Origin: Candidatus Mediterraneibacter merdipullorum
GTDB taxonomy: Bacteria > Bacillota > Clostridia > Lachnospirales > Lachnospiraceae
Assembly: GCA_019117125.1 (NCBI GenBank)
Contig: DXAL01000017.1
Coordinates: forward strand, 1 to 64,000
Reading direction: 5' to 3'
Length of the DNA stretch: 64,000 nt
Shown: positions 32,409 through 40,570 of the stretch, one piece after another
Position numbering within the stretch: position 1 is the first letter of the stretch
Layout of the letters: the number at the start of each line of letters is the position of its first letter
Made by a program: the position numbers and the translations under genes
Notes under the pieces: model-generated
What the model was told of the DNA's origin: nothing
Databases searched by the model: none
Seen by the model: only the letters and a program-made list of their open reading frames with translations

Positions 32409-33428
32409 TTACTCAGAGATTAATTTTCCGAAGTATTTGATTGTTCTAACCATCTGGCTTGTGTAGGAGTTCTCGTTGTCATACCATGAAACAACCTGAA
32501 CCTCTGTGTTGCCGTCGCCTGTCGGCAGAGCCATTGTCTGAGTAGCGTCGAACAGTGAGCCGTAGGACATGCCAACGATATCGCTGGATACGATCTCATC
32601 TGTGTTGTAGCCGTAGGACTCGTTGGAAGCTGCTTTCATAGCTGCGTTGATCTGGTCAACTGTAACTTCGCCCTCTACAACTGCTGTCAGGATGGTCGTG
32701 GAACCTGTCGGAGTCGGAACACGCTGTGCGGAACCGATGAGTTTGCCGTTCAGTTCCGGAATAACAAGACCGATAGCCTTTGCTGCGCCTGTGCTGTTCG
32801 GAACGATGTTGACAGCTGCCGCACGTGATCTTCTCAGGTCGCCTTTTCTCTGCGGTCCGTCAAGTGTCATCTGGTCGCCTGTGTAAGCGTGGATTGTGCA
32901 CATGATACCGGATTTGATCGGTGCAAGGTCGTTCAGAGCCTTCGCCATCGGAGCAAGGCAGTTTGTCGTACAGGATGCTGCGGAGATGATGTTGTCATCT
33001 TTTGTCAGTGTCTCGTGGTTTACATTGTAAACGATTGTCGGAAGGTCATTTCCTGCCGGAGCGGAGATGATGACTTTCTTAGCGCCTGCATTGATATGAG
33101 CCTGAGCTTTGTCTTTCTTTGTGTAGAAGCCTGTACACTCAAGAACTACATCAACACCAATCTGTCCCCACGGAAGGTTGTTTGCATCAGCCTCAGCATA
33201 GATTTTAATCTCTTTGCCGTCAACTGTGATAGAATCCTCTCCTGCCTCAACTTTGTCAGCCAGCGCATATCTGCCCTGTGTTGAGTCATATTTCAGTAAG
33301 TGAGCAAGCATCTTCGGAGATGTAAGGTCGTTGATTGCCACGATCTCAAATCCCTCTGCTCCAAACATCTGTCTGAAAGCGAGACGTCCGATACGTCCAA
33401 ATCCATTAATCGCTACTTTTACTGCCAT
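32409..33428 (-). CDS. gap: glyceraldehyde-3-phosphate dehydrogenase
   Basis: GAPDH oxidises glyceraldehyde 3-phosphate with NAD+ and phosphate. The 339-residue protein has the Rossmann start [15 protein letters not shown], the catalytic Cys in [12 protein letters not shown], the His-containing TIHAYTGDQ segment, and [15 protein letters not shown] at the end. It is the first gene of gap-pgk-tpiA with its own strong promoter. No CggR-type regulator gene is nearby. Confidence 0.99.
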   Translation of the reverse strand: MAVKVAINGFGRIGRLAFRQMFGAEGFEIVAINDLTSPKMLAHLLKYDSTQGRYALADKVEAGEDSITVDGKEIKIYAEADANNLPWGQIGVDVVLECTGFYTKKDKAQAHINAGAKKVIISAPAGNDLPTIVYNVNHETLTKDDNIISAASCTTNCLAPMAKALNDLAPIKSGIMCTIHAYTGDQMTLDGPQRKGDLRRSRAAAVNIVPNSTGAAKAIGLVIPELNGKLIGSAQRVPTPTGSTTILTAVVEGEVTVDQINAAMKAASNESYGYNTDEIVSSDIVGMSYGSLFDATQTMALPTGDGNTEVQVVSWYDNENSYTSQMVRTIKYFGKLISE

Positions 33429-33527
33429 GATTAATTCCTCCTAAAAGTTTAAAAAATATTTGACTGTAGGTCAGCCTTGCGATGACTCTCAACCCTCATG
33501 TCCGTCAAGAAATCACCAACTAGAGAT

Positions 33528-33556
33528 ATTGTACTAAAACAGGAACAAAAATTCAA
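33528..33556 (-). promoter_or_regulatory. gap promoter
   Basis: TTGAAT (33551-33556), 17 bases, TACAAT (33528-33533), giving a leader of about 95 bases before gap. Confidence 0.85.
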
Positions 33557-33588
33557 GACCTAAATACATTTTTATGCACCAGTTCAGC

Positions 33589-33651
33589 CATCAGGGGCAG
33601 GCGCGGGCTGATTTATGCTCGCATAAGAATCAGCACGCCCTGTTCCTGATG
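33589..33651. repeat. 63-base nearly perfect hairpin without T-run
   Basis: Outer arms CATCAGG/CCTGATG, middle CAGG/CCTG and GCTGAT/ATCAGC, and an apical TTATGC/GCATAA stem with a two-base loop make one long stem. It lies between the PHP phosphatase stop and the gap promoter. With no T-run on either strand it may protect a 3' end or act with a protein factor. Confidence 0.8.
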
Positions 33652-33692
33652 AGTTGAGCGCCAGATCATGAGCAAAGATGCGGCGCCCGTTC

Positions 33693-34601
33693 CTATATCT
33701 TGCGGAACACCGGCTTCCGCCCGATGTATTCCGCATAATAGCGGAACCCGCATTCTCTCAGGATATCCGCTCCCTCCCGGAATGCAAGGGCAACGTGCTC
33801 CGGGCGGTGGGCATCCGCCCCGACGGTGACAATCTCGCCGCCCAGCTCCCGGTATCTTTTCAGCACATCCGGATGGGGATTGGGAACCCCAAGCCCGCAG
33901 CGGATGCCGCCCATGTTCATCTCCAGCCCTTTTCCGGAATCGATGAGCCGCTTTAAGATGCCGTCAATCTCATCTGCAAAGCGCCGGTAGGAATACTCCT
34001 CTGCCTTCCGGGCGCCGTAGCGCACCACGTAGTCGAGATGCCCCAGGACATCAAAATCCCCGACCGTGTCCAGGCACCGCGCCGTCTCAAGGAATGCCTC
34101 CCGGTATACCTCCGCATCCGTGTGCTCCCGGAATATCTCCCTGTTGTAGGGGTCGGTCCCGCCGACCAGATGGAGGGAGCCGATGATAAAGTCAAAGGGA
34201 TGCTCCCGGGCAATGTCCTGGTACGCCTTTCCCAGATGTTCCTGGAGCCCGAGCTCCACGCCGATGCGCACATCCAGTCTCCCCCTGTATTCCTCCCGCA
34301 GGGAGGTCAGCGTCCGGAAATACCGGTCCAGGTCCAGCTGGAATGCATCCGGTCCCAGCCCTTCGTCTTCCGGAAAGTCCAGGTCCAGATGGTCTGTGAC
34401 GCACACGCCGTCCATTCCCCGGCGGACTGCTTCCTCCAGCATGTCCCGGACCGGCGCATCGCTGTCCGTGGAAAATTCCGTGTGCATATGGCAGTCCGAA
34501 CGCAGTCCCTTCCTTTCACCAGTCTGGTATCCGCTCCCGGCTGCCTTCTGTCTGTTCTTCTCTGTCTGATGGTCCTTCTGTTCTGTCTGATATCCGCTCA
34601 C
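33693..34601 (-). CDS. PHP-domain phosphatase, histidinol-phosphatase (HisK) type
   Basis: A PHP-superfamily metal phosphoesterase. Metal-binding motifs are visible as DCHMHTEFSTDS near residues 36-47, VTDHLDLD, VELGLQEH, IGSLHLV, GHLDYVVRYG and GADAHRP. The frame gives 302 residues, but the first 30 are polar and family similarity begins near LRSDCHMH, so a shorter start is possible. Histidinol-phosphatase activity is the usual annotation, yet no his genes are nearby. Its start overlaps mnmA by four bases, suggesting coupling to the iron-sulfur/thiolation operon. Confidence 0.88.
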   Translation of the reverse strand: MSGYQTEQKDHQTEKNRQKAAGSGYQTGERKGLRSDCHMHTEFSTDSDAPVRDMLEEAVRRGMDGVCVTDHLDLDFPEDEGLGPDAFQLDLDRYFRTLTSLREEYRGRLDVRIGVELGLQEHLGKAYQDIAREHPFDFIIGSLHLVGGTDPYNREIFREHTDAEVYREAFLETARCLDTVGDFDVLGHLDYVVRYGARKAEEYSYRRFADEIDGILKRLIDSGKGLEMNMGGIRCGLGVPNPHPDVLKRYRELGGEIVTVGADAHRPEHVALAFREGADILRECGFRYYAEYIGRKPVFRKI

Positions 34602-35680
34602 AGGATGGTCCCTCCTCCCAGGACATATTCCCCGTCGTAGAGCACAAGCGCCTGCCCGGGCGTCACTGCCCGCTGGGGTTCGTCGAAATGACAGACCAGT
34701 TCATCGCTGCCGGTCTTTTCCGCCGTACACCAGGCGCCCCTGTGATTGTACCGGATTTTGGCGAACACCCGCACCGGTCCTTCCAGGTCCTCCCGGGACA
34801 TGAAGTTGAGCCGGTCTGCCCGGACCGTGCGGGTCAGGGACTCTTCATAGGTCCCAATGACCACTTCCTCTGTCTCCGGGCGTATCTCCAGCACGAAGGC
34901 AGGATAGCCCAGGGCCAGTCCCAGCCCTTTGCGCTGACCGACGGTATAGTGGATGATGCCTTTGTGCCTGCCAAGCACCTGCCCGTCCCGCGTCACAAAG
35001 TTCCCGCCGGAAAGCTCTTTCCCGCCGGCGGACCGGACCTGTTCTTCGATGAAGGATGCATAATCCCCGTCCGGCACAAAGCAGATATCCTGGCTGTCCG
35101 GCTTGTCTGCCACCAGAAGCCCCTGCTCCTGCGCGATGGCGCGTATCTCATCCTTGGAGTAGGCTCCCGCCGGCATCAGCGTGCGCCGGAGCTGGTCCTG
35201 GGTCAGATTGTAGAGCGCATAGGTCTGGTCCTTTTCCTGCGCAGCACAGCGGCGCAGCGCAAAGCGTCCGTTTGGGAGCTCTTCGATGCGCGCGTAATGC
35301 CCGGTGGCGATATAGTCCGCGCCGAGCGCCAGGCTCCGGTTTAAAAGCGCCTCCCACTTGACATAGCGGTTGCAGGCAATGCACGGGTTCGGCGTGCGCC
35401 CGTTTAAATATTCTTCCGTGAAATAGTCGATGACATTTTCCTGGAATTCTTTCCGGAAATTCATCACATAGTAAGGGATATCCAGGGCAGCCGCCACTCT
35501 CCTCGCATCCTCCACGGCGCTCAGGCCGCAGCATCCGCCGTTTTCCTCTGTCCGGCATGCATCTTCCTCCTGCCAGATCTGCATGGTGACGCCGATCACG
35601 TCATACCCCTGCTTTTTCAGGAGATACGCCGCCACCGAAGAATCCACGCCGCCCGACATCCCCACGACGACTCTGCTCAT
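34598..35680 (-). CDS. mnmA: tRNA 2-thiouridylase
   Basis: MnmA activates U34 of tRNA Lys, Glu and Gln with ATP and replaces O2 by sulfur. The 360-residue protein begins MSRVVVGMSGGVDSSVAAYLL with the PP-loop SGGVDSS, has NPCIACNRYVKW (one catalytic Cys), the segment DSQDICFVPDGDY (second Cys), and a C-terminal beta barrel. An upstream extension to 35779 would overlap nifU and has no family support; the chosen ATG overlaps the nifU stop by one base (TGATG). The sulfur donor is the desulfurase two genes upstream. Confidence 0.97.
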   Translation of the reverse strand: MSRVVVGMSGGVDSSVAAYLLKKQGYDVIGVTMQIWQEEDACRTEENGGCCGLSAVEDARRVAAALDIPYYVMNFRKEFQENVIDYFTEEYLNGRTPNPCIACNRYVKWEALLNRSLALGADYIATGHYARIEELPNGRFALRRCAAQEKDQTYALYNLTQDQLRRTLMPAGAYSKDEIRAIAQEQGLLVADKPDSQDICFVPDGDYASFIEEQVRSAGGKELSGGNFVTRDGQVLGRHKGIIHYTVGQRKGLGLALGYPAFVLEIRPETEEVVIGTYEESLTRTVRADRLNFMSREDLEGPVRVFAKIRYNHRGAWCTAEKTGSDELVCHFDEPQRAVTPGQALVLYDGEYVLGGGTIL

Positions 35681-36123
35681 CAGTATTCCTCTTCTTCCTC
35701 TTCCTCGCCCTCGTGGATATCGGACTTGGGCTTTTCCAGACCTTCTATCGTGATGCCGTTCTTCTCTGCGTAATCCCACAGAGCCGCGTGGATTGCTTCC
35801 TCGGCAAGGAGTGAACAGTGGACCTTCACCGGCGGGAGTCCGTCCAGCGCTTCCATCACCGCCTTGTTCGTCACCTGCATGGCTTCCTGAATGTTCTTTC
35901 CTTTTACAAGCTCGGTCGCCATGCTGCTCGTAGCCACGGCAGCGCCGCAGCCGAAGGTCTTGAACTTCACGTCGCGGATTATCTGGTTCTCATCGATATC
36001 CAGATAGATGCGCATGATGTCCCCGCACTTTGCATTGCCCACGGTGCCCACGCCGCTGGCGTTCTCAATCTCTCCGACGTTTCTCGGATGCTGGAAATGG
36101 TCCATTACCTTTTCTGTATACAT
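35680..36123 (-). CDS. nifU: iron-sulfur cluster scaffold NifU/IscU-like
   Basis: A 147-residue NifU N-terminal-domain scaffold on which the desulfurase assembles [2Fe-2S] or [4Fe-4S] clusters. The three ligands are visible in NAKCGDIMRIY, KTFGCGAAVATSS and VHCSLLAEEA. The C-terminus carries an acidic EGEEEEEEEY tail beyond the usual domain. It follows nifS by 32 bases and touches mnmA. Confidence 0.95.
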   Translation of the reverse strand: MYTEKVMDHFQHPRNVGEIENASGVGTVGNAKCGDIMRIYLDIDENQIIRDVKFKTFGCGAAVATSSMATELVKGKNIQEAMQVTNKAVMEALDGLPPVKVHCSLLAEEAIHAALWDYAEKNGITIEGLEKPKSDIHEGEEEEEEEY

Positions 36124-36155
36124 ATCTCTTTTCCTCCTGGTCGTTTCACCTGTTT

Positions 36156-37346
36156 TTATCTGTTCTTTTCCTGCTTTTTCACGAAATCTTCGTACAGCGG
36201 GGACATGCTCCGCAGCTGGGCGACGATTTCCTTCAGATTGTCCACCACATAGTCGATGTCTTCCCGCGTCGTCTCCTCATCCAGCGTCATGCGCAGGGAA
36301 CCGTGCGCAATCTCATGGGGCAGCCCGATGGCAAGGAGCACATGGGACGGGTCCAGGGAGCCGGATGTGCACGCAGAACCGCTGGACGCGCAGATGCCTT
36401 TCATATCCAGCATGATAAGGAGGGACTCTCCCTCGATGAACCGGAAGCTGAAATTTACATTGTTCGGGAGCCGTTTTTCCCGGTCTCCGTTGAGCCTGCA
36501 GTAGGGAATCTCCGTCTCGATGCGATGGATGAGGTAATCCCGGAGCTCTGACTCGTACCGTGCCCGCTCTTCCATGGAGGAGACTGCCAGTTCCACTGCT
36601 TTGCCAAGTCCCACAATGCCGGGAACATTTTCGGTGCCTGCCCGGCGTTTGCGCTCCTGGGCGCCGCCGTGGATGAAAGAGCGTATCTTCACGCCTTTTC
36701 GGATATAGAGGAATCCGATGCCTTTCGGTCCGTTCAGTTTATGTCCGCTGGCGCTCAGCATATCGATGCAGCATGCATCCACATCGATGGGCACGTGGGC
36801 GAAAGCCTGTACCGCGTCTGTGTGGAACAGAACGCCGTGTTCCCGGGCAATGCGGCCAATCTCTGCGATTGGCTGGATGGTCCCGATTTCATTATTGGCG
36901 AACATGACCGAGATGAGGATGGTATCCGGGCGAATCGCCGCCTCCACATCTGCCGGGTCCACCAGTCCGTTCTCATCCACATCCAGGTATGTGACCTCAT
37001 ACCCGCGCTTCTCAAGGTACGCGCAGGTGTGGAGGATGGCGTGGTGCTCAATTTTGCTCGTGATGATGTGCTTCCCTTTGGACGCATAGGCTTCCGCCGT
37101 CGCCGTCAGCGCCCAGTTGTCGGACTCGGTTCCTCCGGCGGTAAAGTAGATTTCATTTGCCTGGGCGTGGAGGGCGCCTGCGATGATGTCCCTCTGCCTT
37201 GCGATGACTTCTTTGTTCGCTGCGGCAAACCCATAGACACTGGAGGGATTACCGTAATGCTCCGTAAAATACGGGAACATGGCGTTTACAACCTCCGGGG
37301 ATGTCTTTGTGGTCGCTGCATTATCAAGATATATCAGTTTTTCCAT
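36156..37346 (-). CDS. nifS: cysteine desulfurase
   Basis: A PLP enzyme that takes sulfur from cysteine as a persulfide. The 396-residue protein has YLDNAATTKTS at the N-terminus, SKIEHHAI, SASGHKLNGPKGIGFLYI (PLP Lys in GHK) and ICASSGSACTSGSL with the catalytic Cys. The NifS/IscS class is indicated by its place between an Rrf2 regulator and NifU. It serves both cluster assembly and MnmA-dependent tRNA thiolation. Confidence 0.97.
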   Translation of the reverse strand: MEKLIYLDNAATTKTSPEVVNAMFPYFTEHYGNPSSVYGFAAANKEVIARQRDIIAGALHAQANEIYFTAGGTESDNWALTATAEAYASKGKHIITSKIEHHAILHTCAYLEKRGYEVTYLDVDENGLVDPADVEAAIRPDTILISVMFANNEIGTIQPIAEIGRIAREHGVLFHTDAVQAFAHVPIDVDACCIDMLSASGHKLNGPKGIGFLYIRKGVKIRSFIHGGAQERKRRAGTENVPGIVGLGKAVELAVSSMEERARYESELRDYLIHRIETEIPYCRLNGDREKRLPNNVNFSFRFIEGESLLIMLDMKGICASSGSACTSGSLDPSHVLLAIGLPHEIAHGSLRMTLDEETTREDIDYVVDNLKEIVAQLRSMSPLYEDFVKKQEKNR

Positions 37347-37358
37347 AATCTGCCTCCG

Positions 37359-37814
37359 TTAATTTCTGCATACCCGCTGCACCGGGTCGGCACAGCACTT
37401 TTTCCTGCTCTCTTCTACAAGCTGGTCCAGCATGATTTCATCGACCGTCCGGTTGATGCTGTCGTTGATGCGTTTCCAGACATATTTCGTCACACAGCTG
37501 TCCGCCGCCTGGCAGGTCCCGTCCGGTTCCAGTCCCGGACAGTCCACCGGCTCAAGGCTTCCTTCCAGCGCTCTTAAGATGTCTCCCGCGGATATCTCTT
37601 TCATATCTTTTGCCAGGACATAGCCGCCGCCCGCTCCGCGGATGCTGCGGACAATCCCCGCTTTTTTCAGCAGCGCCATCAGCTGCTCCAGATACCGCTC
37701 GGAAATATCCTGGCGCGCGGATATGCTCGTGATAGAGACCGGAGCCTCGCTGCTGTACTGAGCCAGGTCGATCAGGGCGCGCAGCCCGTACCTTCCTTTT
37801 GTAGACAGTTTCAT
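37359..37814 (-). CDS. iscR: Rrf2/IscR-type iron-sulfur regulator
   Basis: A 151-residue winged-helix regulator: MKLSTKGRYGLRALIDLAQY, ITSISARQDISERYLEQLM (recognition helix region) and GGGYVLAKD (wing). After the dimerisation helix comes VDCPGLEPDGTCQAADSCV with three Cys near residues 91-107, able to hold a [2Fe-2S] cluster that senses cluster supply. It is the first gene of the isc-type operon, with a palindrome just after its -10, so self-repression is likely. Confidence 0.93.
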   Translation of the reverse strand: MKLSTKGRYGLRALIDLAQYSSEAPVSITSISARQDISERYLEQLMALLKKAGIVRSIRGAGGGYVLAKDMKEISAGDILRALEGSLEPVDCPGLEPDGTCQAADSCVTKYVWKRINDSINRTVDEIMLDQLVEESRKKCCADPVQRVCRN

Positions 37815-37853
37815 CTTCTCACCTACCCTGCTGTTTCCTATTCCCTATCTTTT

Positions 37854-37901
37854 TACTAGGAATTGCATTAGTAGGATATCACCGGAAGACCGTTCTGTCA
37901 A
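37854..37901 (-). promoter_or_regulatory. iscR promoter with Rrf2 operator palindrome
   Basis: TTGACA (37896-37901), 17 bases, TATCCT (37873-37878) on the minus strand. Beginning at the end of the -10 is the palindrome TACTA-N10-TAGTA (37854-37873). Its position over the transcription start suits repression by IscR. The operator assignment is inference. Confidence 0.75.
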
Positions 37902-37923
37902 GGCATGAAATCACATATATTGT

Positions 37924-37950
37924 AAAAAGTCTGCCCGGCAAAGGGCAGAC
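37924..37950. terminator. hairpin between iscR and the flippase gene
   Basis: GTCTGCCC/GGGCAGAC with a six-base loop, followed on the minus strand by TTTTTAC. It is shaped like a terminator, but on that strand no gene lies immediately upstream; it may stop antisense transcription into iscR. Confidence 0.5.
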
Positions 37951-37973
37951 ATTCTCATTCGAGGTGTATGAAC

Positions 37974-39338
37974 ATGTCAGAAAAGCATCCCCTGTTCCGG
38001 GGCGCGGTCATCCTCACGGCGGCGGGACTTGTCAGCCGCGTCATGGGGTTCTTTTTCCGCATCTTTTTGAGCCGTGCCTTCGGCGAGGAGAATGTGGGGC
38101 TCTACCAGCTCATCTTCCCGGTCTATGCACTCTGCCTCTCCGTAAGCACTGCGGGACTGCAGATGGCGCTCTCCCGCATCACGGCGCGGGAGCATTCCCT
38201 TGGCAGGATGCGGGCGGCAGTATCCGCCCTTGCCGCCGCTCTCTTTGTCACTCTTCTCATCTCCTGCGCGGAGGTCCTGATTGTCCAGGCAAATGCTCCG
38301 TTCATCGCCGGCGTCCTCCTTGGAGAGCCGCGCTGCGAGGAACTGATCCTCATCCTCTCCTACGCGCTGCCTTTCGCCGCAGTCCACAGCTGTATCTGCG
38401 GATATCATCTGGGGCTCCAGGATGCAAAAAAGCCGGCCGCAAGCCAGCTTGTGGAACAGACCGTGCGCATCCTCTTTACGGTCCTGTTCTTTCTCTTCCT
38501 TTCCGGGAGCGGCAGTCCTGTCTCCATCCAGCTTGCCGCAGCCGGCATCGTGGCGGGGGAATGTGCCGCCGCCTTCTTCTGCGCCCGCACCCTTGCCGGC
38601 GGGAAAAAAGGACCGTACCGCCCGTCCGCCGCCGGGGCTGCAAAGCAGATGAAAGGGCTGCTTTCTCTCTCCCTCCCGCTGACTGCGAACCGGACAGCCG
38701 TCACCCTGCTCCAGAGCGTGGAGGCGGCGTCTATCCCTGCCGGGCTTAAGCTGTACGGGATGGACACAGCCGAAGCCCTCAGTCTGTACGGCGTCCTTAC
38801 GGGAATGGCATTGCCGTGCATCCTCTTCCCCTCCGCTGTCACAAACTCTGTGGGAACCATGCTCATGCCTGCCGTCAGTGCGGCAGGCGCCGCCGGCGAC
38901 CGGACCGCCCTTCTGCGCCTGATACGAAAGGCAGTGGGCAGCTGCCTGGTCCTGGGACTTTCCTCCTGCCTCTTCTTCCTGCTCTTCGGAAAGCACATCG
39001 GTCTGCTCCTGTTTCACAGTGCGTCTGCCGGAAGGTTCCTCCTTACCCTCGCGTGGATTTGTCCCTTTCTCTACACGAATACTGCCCTGTTGAGCGCGGT
39101 CAACGGATGCAGAAAAACGTCCGCTGGCTTCCTCATCAATATGGCGGGGCTTTCCGTGCGCATTGCCAGCGTCTTCCTGGCAGTCCCCCGCTTTGGCATG
39201 CGCGGCTACCTGTGGGGGCTCCTTGCAAGCCAGCTCCTGGTGTCCGTCCTCGCCTTCGCCGCCCTTATGAGCCGGACTTCCAGAGCAGCGGGAGCAGCAG
39301 GTCCAGAAGCACCGGGTTCACATACAGTTCCAGGATGA
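37974..39338 (+). CDS. polysaccharide flippase family protein, SpoVB-like
   Basis: A 454-residue, multi-spanning membrane protein (about 14 hydrophobic segments) of the MOP/PST flippase superfamily. The N-terminal LTAAGLVSRVMGFFFRIFLSRAFG and the segment CGYHLGLQDAKKPAASQLVEQ are close to SpoVB and its relatives, which export lipid-linked precursors during spore cortex formation. The start at 37974 is seven bases from GAGGTG. The last 74 bases overlap the convergent spoIIM-type gene. Other roles in capsule or wall export cannot be excluded. Confidence 0.85.
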   Translation: MSEKHPLFRGAVILTAAGLVSRVMGFFFRIFLSRAFGEENVGLYQLIFPVYALCLSVSTAGLQMALSRITAREHSLGRMRAAVSALAAALFVTLLISCAEVLIVQANAPFIAGVLLGEPRCEELILILSYALPFAAVHSCICGYHLGLQDAKKPAASQLVEQTVRILFTVLFFLFLSGSGSPVSIQLAAAGIVAGECAAAFFCARTLAGGKKGPYRPSAAGAAKQMKGLLSLSLPLTANRTAVTLLQSVEAASIPAGLKLYGMDTAEALSLYGVLTGMALPCILFPSAVTNSVGTMLMPAVSAAGAAGDRTALLRLIRKAVGSCLVLGLSSCLFFLLFGKHIGLLLFHSASAGRFLLTLAWICPFLYTNTALLSAVNGCRKTSAGFLINMAGLSVRIASVFLAVPRFGMRGYLWGLLASQLLVSVLAFAALMSRTSRAAGAAGPEAPGSHTVPG

Positions 39339-39819
39339 TGCCGATGGAAATGCACAGAATGACAAAGACCGTCTTCTGCCGGTTCCAGTCTGCCCGGGGC
39401 GCAGCAAGGCAGTACTTCAGTACCATGAGGAACGCCGGTATGTAGAAAAGGAACTGGGGGAACAGCCCTGCCAGGCAGAGCAGGCTCCCCCGGATGCCCA
39501 GGCTCTCCGCCGCCAGGGAGACCAGCATGCCGCCTGAAAAGCCCGTCCAAAGCAGGAACAGAACGGCAGCCGCCCTGCCGGCTCTGGTAAAGGACAGGGC
39601 GGACAGGGCGGCGAGGGGCACTGCCCGCGTCCGGAGCAGGTACAGCAGATATCCCCGGGGTTCAATCTGTCCGGACGAATACTGGCTGAGGAAGTATTCG
39701 CTGAATATCCCCGGACCGGCCATATATTTTTTCGCCGCAAAGTTCACATATAAAATGCCAAGACAAAACCCCGGCATAAAAAAAGCAAGGAACTGTTTCC
39801 TCGTGTGAAATATCTTCAT
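39265..39819 (-). CDS. stage II sporulation protein M-like membrane protein
   Basis: A 184-residue protein with about five membrane segments and the SpoIIM pattern (FCLGILYVNF near the start, GFSGGMLVSLAAESLGIRG, FPQFLFYIPAF). SpoIIM belongs to the SpoIIDMP complex that thins septal peptidoglycan so the mother cell membrane can engulf the forespore. SpoIID and SpoIIP are not in this window. Its 3' end overlaps the flippase gene by 74 bases on the opposite strand. Confidence 0.82.
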   Translation of the reverse strand: MKIFHTRKQFLAFFMPGFCLGILYVNFAAKKYMAGPGIFSEYFLSQYSSGQIEPRGYLLYLLRTRAVPLAALSALSFTRAGRAAAVLFLLWTGFSGGMLVSLAAESLGIRGSLLCLAGLFPQFLFYIPAFLMVLKYCLAAPRADWNRQKTVFVILCISIGIILELYVNPVLLDLLLPLLWKSGS

Positions 39820-39906
39820 GCTGCCTCCTTACCGTTCTCACAGCAGGCTGTGCGCCCGCCGCGCACAGCCTTGTCGGATATTTCATTATATGCCGGGGCT
39901 CTGTGA

Positions 39907-40491
39907 TTATTCTCCTGTATTTTTTGTCCGGACTCCGGGATTTCCGGCGTCCTCTTTCCCATATTTCACCGCGTACGCCATCAGGGACGCCACGGTCTTG
40001 CTGTCCTCGATCTCGCCGGTAAATATCTTTTCTTTCAGCTCATCAAGGGAATATGCCTTCAGGTCGATGAATTCATCCTCGTCCAGATGCTGGCTGGAGG
40101 GGATCAGATTGCGCGCCACAAACACTTCTATTTTCTCATTGCAGAACGCGACCGTCGTGCGCAGGGTGATGAGCCATTCCAGCTCATCGCACCGGAATCC
40201 GGTCTCCTCTTCCAGTTCCCGGGACGCACATACGATGCCCGGCTCGTCCGCCGTGTCCAGGGCGCCTGCGGGTATCTCCAGCGTGTACCGTTCCAGAGCG
40301 TTGCGGTACTGGCGCACCATCAGTATCTTCCCGTCCTCTGTCACCGGCACCACTGCCGCCGCCCCCTTGTGGCTGATAAAATCCCACACAACCGTATGGT
40401 CGCCGTCAATCTCCATCGTGTCCTGATAAAAATCGATGATTTTCCCCCGGAACTTCAGTTCCCGCTTCAGTCTCCTGATATGCTCGCTCAT
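39907..40491 (-). CDS. NUDIX hydrolase, ADP-ribose pyrophosphatase type
   Basis: A 194-residue protein with the Nudix box spanning IPAGALDTADEPG and CASRELEEETGF (residues about 72-98), whose Glu residues bind Mg2+. The N-terminal strand region (KFRGKIIDFYQDTMEI) and QYRNALERYTLEIPAG match ADP-ribose pyrophosphatases, which cleave ADP-ribose to AMP and ribose 5-phosphate. It stands alone behind the rny terminator. The exact substrate is inferred from the family. Confidence 0.9.
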   Translation of the reverse strand: MSEHIRRLKRELKFRGKIIDFYQDTMEIDGDHTVVWDFISHKGAAAVVPVTEDGKILMVRQYRNALERYTLEIPAGALDTADEPGIVCASRELEEETGFRCDELEWLITLRTTVAFCNEKIEVFVARNLIPSSQHLDEDEFIDLKAYSLDELKEKIFTGEIEDSKTVASLMAYAVKYGKEDAGNPGVRTKNTGE

Positions 40492-40517
40492 TGCCTCGTC
40501 CTCCTGTCATCTTCATA

Positions 40518-40548
40518 TAAAAGAAAGCCCTCGTCTTTCGACAAGGGC
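40518..40548 (-). terminator. rny terminator
   Basis: GCCCTTGTC/GACGAGGGC hairpin (40527-40548) followed on the minus strand by TTTCTTTTA. Confidence 0.75.
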
Positions 40549-40570
40549 CGGTCTTTCATCTGTTGTTATG

